DNA of 10,417 nt. Origin: DATDQA01 sp035292505. Lineage in GTDB: Bacteria > Bacteroidota > Bacteroidia > Chitinophagales > Saprospiraceae. Positions 6,510-10,417 of the stretch are shown in pieces. The notes under the pieces were generated by a model. That model had not been told where the DNA came from. It ran no database searches and saw nothing but the letters and a program-made list of their open reading frames with translations. Position numbers and translations under genes: made by a program. The stretch lies in the NCBI GenBank assembly GCA_035292505.1, contig DATDQA010000096.1, positions 1 to 10,417 on the forward strand, written 5' to 3'. Position 1 is the first letter of the stretch; each line of letters begins with the position of its first letter.

Positions 6510-6948
6510 ATCTCTTCACTTTCGTCCTGTCAAGATCTCTCTGCACATCTTTTTCTTTAATTGACTCCCGTTTATCAAAGCTTTTCTTGCCTTTTGCGAG
6601 TGCGATTTCGCATTTTGCAAAACCGCTTTCTGCAAAAAAAATACGGTACGGTACAAGCGTCAATCCTTTTTCAGTAACACGACGTTCAAGTTTTTTGAGT
6701 TCCGCTTTGTGTAACAATAGTTTACGCATTCGCAACGGCACATGTTGACCGGCAGAGGCAAGTTTATATTCACCGATATGCAGATTCCTGATATAGAGCT
6801 CACCACTCTGGAAGAGGCACCACGCATCCCCGATATTGCAATCCCCATTACGCAGTGACTTCACCTCAGTGCCAGTCAGCTGCAAACCCGCCTCCACGGT
6901 TTGAAGGAATTCATATTCATATTTCGCTTTGCGGTTTACGATTTCCAT
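6508..6948 (-). CDS. smpB: SsrA-binding protein SmpB
   Basis: SmpB binds tmRNA and delivers it to stalled ribosomes for trans-translation in the cytosol. The 146-residue protein starts with MEIVNRKAKYEYEF, the standard SmpB N-terminus. I prefer the ATG at 6948 over an in-frame TTG at 6957 that would add only three residues. Further signatures are GLQLTGTEVKSLRNGDCNIGDAWCLF (oligonucleotide-binding barrel), ELYIRNLHIGEY, RMRKLLLHKAELKKLERRVTEKGLTLVPYRIFF and the basic tail LAKGKKSFDKRESIKEKDVQRDLDRTKVKR, which enters the decoding centre. The family's usual length is 145-160. The gene is convergent with the barrel gene at 5891; the tmRNA gene itself is not in the window. Confidence 0.97.
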   Translation of the reverse strand: MEIVNRKAKYEYEFLQTVEAGLQLTGTEVKSLRNGDCNIGDAWCLFQSGELYIRNLHIGEYKLASAGQHVPLRMRKLLLHKAELKKLERRVTEKGLTLVPYRIFFAESGFAKCEIALAKGKKSFDKRESIKEKDVQRDLDRTKVKR

Positions 6949-7079
6949 GAGGCGCAAGATCGGGAGAAATCATTTCCCCTTTGGGCGAAAATCAGATCCC
7001 TATTTTTTGATACCAGAGACTGATCCTCTATGAACCCTGAAATATTCGACTTTGCAAGAATGCATGCTCATCCAAATCC

Positions 7080-7952
7080 TCATAGAATGACCAGCTTTCT
7101 TATGATGACCTGTTGCATCAATTCAACCACAGCAATGTACATCCCTGGATCCAATTTGCTGATGCCTATCTCATAGGAATCATTTGACGTGGTACTCTGA
7201 TATCCCATTGAGCCATTGGCGTAATATAGTGTCACCCGTTCTATCCGTTCATCCTGGGCGCATTCAATGAACAGATACTCATTTGCTGGATTGGGGTAGA
7301 GATAAACACCAACCTCAGTGGAGATGTCGATGGTTTGCGTGATGAACTCCAGGCTGATATCGTCGATCCATAAGGTTCCTTCTGATTCACCGGAAAGAGG
7401 GTTGAAGGAATAGAAAACGACAAGTACGCTATCCGGACTTAGCTGTGTCTGGAATGGCTGAATAGGAACATTAAATAGCATATAATCGGATGCTGCGTGC
7501 AAGAAAAGACTCCCGGTATCTACAATCACCCTGCTCTCCAGAAGTGTATCGTAGAATGTTGTTTGTACGATGATCAATGCCGAATCATTCTTGATTGATT
7601 CGTATTTGTAATAGCCTGTCAGTTTTTCGGGTCTCTCAGAGATCGGTGAACCTGAGCATTCATTGGGAAACACCGGGCATTGGGAACTACTTATTAATGT
7701 TCCCGGTACGGCTGTGCCTGCAATGCCAATATAGACGGTATTGAGCTGTGCAGCAAACTTGCCGGAATAGCTATCTGATGTCATTTCAACAGCATGATCG
7801 GCGCCTAAGAAGGCACAATAAAGGCGTGACCAGTCTTCTGGTACGGTACAGTCCAACGTATCCCACAACTCAAAATCGCCATTCGGGATATTTTGCTGTG
7901 CGAACAGGAACTGGACGCTTAGGAGGAAAACGGTCAGGTGTATGCTGTTCAT
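7080..7952 (-). CDS. Secreted T9SS cargo protein, probable carbohydrate-binding
   Basis: Exported protein of 290 residues. A signal peptide (MNSIHLTVFLLSVQFLFAQ) is followed by NIPNGDFELW, a start typical of secreted jelly-roll modules. The middle (about 105-205), including GSPISERPEKLTGYYKYESIKNDSALIIV and GTLWIDDISLEF, resembles the putative carbohydrate-metabolism (PCMD-like) beta-sandwich of Bacteroidota. Residues about 217-290 form a type A T9SS sorting domain: VYLYPNPANEYLFIE, VTLYYANGSMGYQ, then ISKLDPGMYIAVV and a final basic/hydrophobic IIRKLVIL. The protein should therefore cross the outer membrane by T9SS and be attached or released at the surface. It is transcribed away from the glucoamylase-like gene. 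A sugar-binding role is inferred from the fold resemblance only. Confidence 0.82.
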   Translation of the reverse strand: MNSIHLTVFLLSVQFLFAQQNIPNGDFELWDTLDCTVPEDWSRLYCAFLGADHAVEMTSDSYSGKFAAQLNTVYIGIAGTAVPGTLISSSQCPVFPNECSGSPISERPEKLTGYYKYESIKNDSALIIVQTTFYDTLLESRVIVDTGSLFLHAASDYMLFNVPIQPFQTQLSPDSVLVVFYSFNPLSGESEGTLWIDDISLEFITQTIDISTEVGVYLYPNPANEYLFIECAQDERIERVTLYYANGSMGYQSTTSNDSYEIGISKLDPGMYIAVVELMQQVIIRKLVIL

Positions 7953-7980
7953 TGCCGAATATTTTCTTTTTCAACAAGAT

Positions 7981-7991
7981 AAGGACTCCTT
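7981..7991. promoter_or_regulatory. Short palindrome upstream of the minus-strand T9SS gene
   Basis: AAGGA (7981-7985) and TCCTT (7987-7991) form a perfect palindrome about one central C, 29 bases upstream of the minus-strand start at 7952. It could be an operator, but it is short enough to be chance. The remainder of 7953-8059 shows no gene and presumably carries this gene's promoter. Confidence 0.2.
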
Positions 7992-8059
7992 GCGGCTTCA
8001 TGCGAACAATAAGCGCGGAGTATAAGAGAAGATGGTTTGCATTTACCCAAAGTCTGGTA

Positions 8060-8309
8060 ATGACTTCATTCACCAGCGTCGACCCATCCCATCTTCTGCG
8101 GAGTTTGCAACTTCGCACCTACAATGTCATACGCATCTTTAGTTATCCGTCTTATGCTTGAACAAGAAGAACAGCAACTTAAGGCACTTCGTGATTCACT
8201 GGTTGCGGGGGAACAAAGTGGCAAACCAAAGGCCTTTGATAATGAGGCCTTCAAAAGAAAAATGCATAGGAAATATGTAAAGTCTGATACACAATCACTC
8301 CTGGTCTAA
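8060..8309 (+). pseudogene. ParD-like antitoxin relic, probably frameshifted, without ParE
   Basis: The frame at 8124-8309 (61 residues) matches the second half of ParD-type antitoxins: SYASLVIRLMLEQEEQQL (helix B of the ribbon-helix-helix fold), KALRDSLVAGEQSGKPKAFD, then NEAFKRKMHRKY, the segment that wraps ParE. The N-terminal DNA-binding strand and helix A are missing from this frame. In a different frame just upstream, an ATG at 8060 starts MTSFTSV...H...LQLRTYN, which resembles a ParD N-terminus and would join at YN/SYAS if one base near 8126 were removed. So I read this as one decayed gene with a single-base frameshift. The upstream match is weaker and a few residues shorter than normal. 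No ParE toxin follows; the next gene starts 50 bases later. Alternatives are an expressed short fragment or a sequencing error. Confidence 0.6.
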
Positions 8310-8348
8310 GTATACGACATGCCCCGCAGCCCTTCTTATGCGTATACT
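8309..8348. promoter_or_regulatory. GTATAC inverted repeat / hairpin before the glycoside hydrolase gene
   Basis: AGTATACG (8309-8316) and CGTATACT (8341-8348) form a perfect 8-bp inverted repeat. Allowing one bulged A (8317), the stem continues with CAT/ATG to 11 bp around a 17-base loop. Each arm contains the palindrome GTATAC, and the two palindrome centres are 32 bp apart, about three helical turns. It starts at the last base of the parD relic's stop codon and ends 11 bases before the start at 8360. It could be a two-site operator or a 5'-leader hairpin covering the translation start region. Confidence 0.5.
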
Positions 8349-8359
8349 ATCTTACACCC

Positions 8360-10201
8360 ATGTTCCCTTTACATCACATCTTCATTCTTTTCCCGGTTCT
8401 AATCAGCATCTGTGCGTCTTCAACAATCTGTGCTCAACCTCTCCCCCCATCAAACTTCAAAGCCACAGCCTTTGACAGACATATCGAGCTCCGCTGGGAT
8501 CGGAGCACTGATCTTTCAGTCAATACCTACCGTCTCTATCGCGCAGATGATACAGGAGAATTTCAACTGTTCCGGACATTCACTGTCAATGATACTCTCT
8601 ACCTGGACTTCATCGGTGCCCAGGATGTGGAATACTCCTACTATGTGACCAGCAGATCAATCCTCGGCGAAGAAAGCGACCCATCCCCTGTTCTTACTGC
8701 GGCCACATATGCGATGACGGATGATGAATTCCTCGACATGGTGCAGGAATATACGTTTCGCTATTTCTGGGATTTTGCGCATCCGGTGTCGGGCCTTATC
8801 CGCGAACGAAATATATCGGATGAAATCGTGACCATGGGTGGCTCCGGCTTTGGAATCATGGCCCTACTGGTAGGGATTGAGCGTGGCTTTATCACACAAG
8901 AACAAGGACTTGCGCGGATACTGAAGATCGTACTGTTTCTCGAAGATGCGGATAGATTCTATGGCGTCTTTCCACATTGGATGAATGGTACGACGGGAGA
9001 AGTCATTCCATTTGGCCCGCAGGACAATGGCGGTGACATTGTAGAAACCGCTTTTCTGTTTGAAGGATTACTCACAGCGCGTGAATATTTTAGTGGTAAT
9101 ACGGCAAATGACGTCGTGCTACGCCAAAAAATCACCAACATGTGGCAGGAGGTGAACTGGAACTGGTATCGCAACAACAGCAACGTGATCCTCTGGCATT
9201 GGTCGCCCAATTTTGGCTTTGTACTCAATCACCAGATCCGCGGCTGGAATGAAGCAATGATGGTCTACCTGCTCGCGATTGCTTCGCCGACGCATCCAGT
9301 GCCTGCATCACTTTATGAGACAGGTTGGACAGGTGGTGATTATGAAAACGGGTTTTCGATCTATGGGTACACTCTTGACGTAGGCCCTTTGACAGGAGGC
9401 CCATTGTTCTTTGCGCACTATTCATTTATCGGCTTTGATCCGCGCTATTACCGGGATCAGTATGCTAACTACTTTATCCAAAACAGAAATCATACATTGA
9501 TCAATCGCGCGTATTGCATCGATAATCCTGGAAATTATACCGGCTATAGTGATGTCTGTTGGGGATTGACCGCCAGTGACGATCCTCTTGTCGGTTATCT
9601 CGCACATGAAGCAACTCCCAATCGGGACAATGGTACGATCACCCCTACCGCTGCCCTCTCGTCAATGCCTTATACTCCGCTGGAGAGTATTGCGGCGCTA
9701 AAACATTTCTACCGTGAGCACGGCGACAGACTGTGGGGACCTATGGGGTTTTATGATGCCTTCAATCTCACACAAAACTGGTTTGCCGATTCTTATCTCG
9801 CCATTGATCAGGGACCGATTATTTGCATGATTGAAAACTATAGGACAGAATTGCTCTGGGATCATTTCATGCGAAACCCTGAAATCACTGATGCGCTTGA
9901 CGCTATTGGATTTGAGCCTGATTCTATATCCGTTTCTTTAACTGTTCTTATCGATTCCGAAGCAGACATTGCACTTTTTCCCGTACCTGCATCTGATAGA
10001 CTGTTTGTGCAAAATTCTACACCTGAAGATATCCAGGTGGAACTCTATGATATGAATGGTCACGTTATGTTTTCAAAACAACGGATCATTTCCAATGGTA
10101 CACTGGCATTGAATACCTCTCTAGTGAGTCCTGGTGTGTATATGGTCCGCGCTTCTGGTGGGGCATTCCACTTTGTACAGAAAGTTTTGCTCTTGCCATA
10201 A
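8360..10201 (+). CDS. Secreted glucoamylase-like glycoside hydrolase (GH144-type) with FN3 and T9SS domains
   Basis: Multidomain exported enzyme of 613 residues. A signal peptide ends near STICAQ (about 26). Residues about 27-115 form a fibronectin type III domain (PSNFKATAFDRHIELRWDRS to YYVTSRSILGEESDPSP). Residues about 120-515 match the glycoamylase-like (PF10091) catalytic domain, which includes GH144 beta-1,2-glucanases: YTFRYFWDFAHPVSGLIRER, TMGGSGFGIMALLVGIERGF, YGVFPHWMNGTTGEV, DNGGDIVETAFLFEGLLTAR, WHWSPNFGFVLNHQIRGWNE and NWFADSYLAIDQGPIICMIENYRT. The alpha/alpha-barrel has several conserved acidic residues (for example D222, D226, E229), but I do not assign the catalytic pair. Residues about 535-613 are a T9SS type A sorting domain (ALFPVPASDRLFV, VELYDMNGHVMF, SPGVYMVRA, QKVLLLP), with PVP replacing the usual PNP. 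The likely substrate is a beta-glucan, perhaps beta-1,2-linked; this is inference. Confidence 0.9.
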   Translation: MFPLHHIFILFPVLISICASSTICAQPLPPSNFKATAFDRHIELRWDRSTDLSVNTYRLYRADDTGEFQLFRTFTVNDTLYLDFIGAQDVEYSYYVTSRSILGEESDPSPVLTAATYAMTDDEFLDMVQEYTFRYFWDFAHPVSGLIRERNISDEIVTMGGSGFGIMALLVGIERGFITQEQGLARILKIVLFLEDADRFYGVFPHWMNGTTGEVIPFGPQDNGGDIVETAFLFEGLLTAREYFSGNTANDVVLRQKITNMWQEVNWNWYRNNSNVILWHWSPNFGFVLNHQIRGWNEAMMVYLLAIASPTHPVPASLYETGWTGGDYENGFSIYGYTLDVGPLTGGPLFFAHYSFIGFDPRYYRDQYANYFIQNRNHTLINRAYCIDNPGNYTGYSDVCWGLTASDDPLVGYLAHEATPNRDNGTITPTAALSSMPYTPLESIAALKHFYREHGDRLWGPMGFYDAFNLTQNWFADSYLAIDQGPIICMIENYRTELLWDHFMRNPEITDALDAIGFEPDSISVSLTVLIDSEADIALFPVPASDRLFVQNSTPEDIQVELYDMNGHVMFSKQRIISNGTLALNTSLVSPGVYMVRASGGAFHFVQKVLLLP

Positions 10202-10216
10202 CCAGAATCTTCATGC

Positions 10217-10244
10217 GTTTACCGTTGGCCGTTAGCAGTTTACC
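10217..10244. repeat. Degenerate heptamer repeat tract (four units)
   Basis: Four adjoining 7-base units, each beginning GTT: GTTTACC, GTTGGCC, GTTAGCA and GTTTACC again. They start 15 bases after the glycoside-hydrolase stop codon. Read on the opposite strand the tract contains CTAACGG, which also occurs in the tract at 3833-3867, so the two appear to belong to one repeat family in opposite orientations. No T-run follows. The rest of the gap to 10351 is AT-rich and gene-free and presumably carries the promoter of the next gene. Confidence 0.75.
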
Positions 10245-10351
10245 GAAAATGAGGCTTATTGTGTGAGGAGATTACCAATACTTTTTTACCTTAGTTTTTC
10301 TCACTCTACCGAAACAGGGAAATTTTTCATTTGTATAAAAAAATCAAGATT

Positions 10352-10417
10352 ATGAACAGACGGTTACTCTCATTGCTCATGTTTACCCTTCTCGCGTCCT
10401 GGGCATCGGCGCAGATT
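10352..10417 (+). CDS. N-terminus of an exported protein (3' end cut off by window edge)
   Basis: An open frame of 22 codons runs to the window end: two arginines after the start, a hydrophobic core (LLSLLMFTLLASWASA) and the cleavage-like AQI. This is a textbook Bacteroidota signal peptide, so the gene encodes an exported or outer-membrane protein. It follows the glycoside hydrolase on the same strand after 150 bases. In such loci the next gene is often a TonB-dependent receptor or another secreted enzyme, but nothing beyond the signal peptide is visible. Confidence 0.7.
   Translation, partial: MNRRLLSLLMFTLLASWASAQI

Noticed and set aside
6949..6957. Longer SmpB start at TTG 6957
   Set aside because: The ATG at 6948 gives the standard SmpB N-terminus MEIVNRKA; three extra residues from a TTG add nothing.
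7748..8161. 137-codon plus-strand frame antisense to the T9SS gene
   Set aside because: Most of it is antisense to a well-supported gene. Only its last part (from 8060) is of interest, as the possible N-terminus of the parD relic.
8229..8251. Inverted repeat AAGGCCT / AGGCCTT inside the parD relic
   Set aside because: It arises because the residues KAF and EAF reuse the same codons close together; a coding coincidence is the simpler explanation.

Overview
This window looks like chromosomal DNA of an environmental member of the Bacteroidota. Two secreted proteins end in type IX secretion (T9SS) C-terminal sorting domains. Several genes encode Bacteroidota-type outer-membrane beta-barrels with signal peptides ending in AQ or SQ. 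Start codons lack Shine-Dalgarno sequences and tend to follow A-rich stretches, as is usual in that phylum. No rRNA, tRNA, CRISPR array, insertion sequence or integrase was seen.

Layout. The left edge (1-880) holds a two-gene sdpR-sdpI unit: a truncated ArsR-type repressor and a membrane immunity/signal-transduction protein. A 283-base gap with a hairpin follows. Next come an AbgT-family transporter (1164-2705) and, 49 bases later on the same strand, an outer-membrane porin (2755-3825). A convergent A-type iron-sulfur carrier gene lies at 3871-4200. Diverging from it is an unrecognised cytosolic protein (4318-4851). Two small outer-membrane beta-barrel genes follow (5000-5680, 5891-6430). smpB (6508-6948) and a secreted T9SS protein (7080-7952) lie on the minus strand. 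A decayed, probably frameshifted parD antitoxin relic (8060-8309) sits immediately before a large secreted glucoamylase-like (GH144-type) glycoside hydrolase with an FN3 domain and a T9SS tail (8360-10201). The right edge cuts into a further exported protein (from 10352).

How the genes fit together. Most of the content concerns the cell envelope: an inner-membrane transporter, a porin, two small barrels and two T9SS cargo proteins, one a predicted glucan hydrolase and the other probably carbohydrate-binding. smpB and the Fe-S carrier are ordinary housekeeping genes. I found no complete new defence or mobile system.

The most interesting signal is non-coding. Three tracts with a strict 7-base period but different unit sequences begin 7-17 bases after plus-strand stop codons of exported proteins (near 3833, 6448 and 10217). 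One of them can fold, in several slipped registers, into a terminator-like hairpin ending in a T-run. Other non-coding signals are a GTATAC-based inverted repeat just upstream of the glycoside hydrolase and several perfect palindromes in promoter regions.
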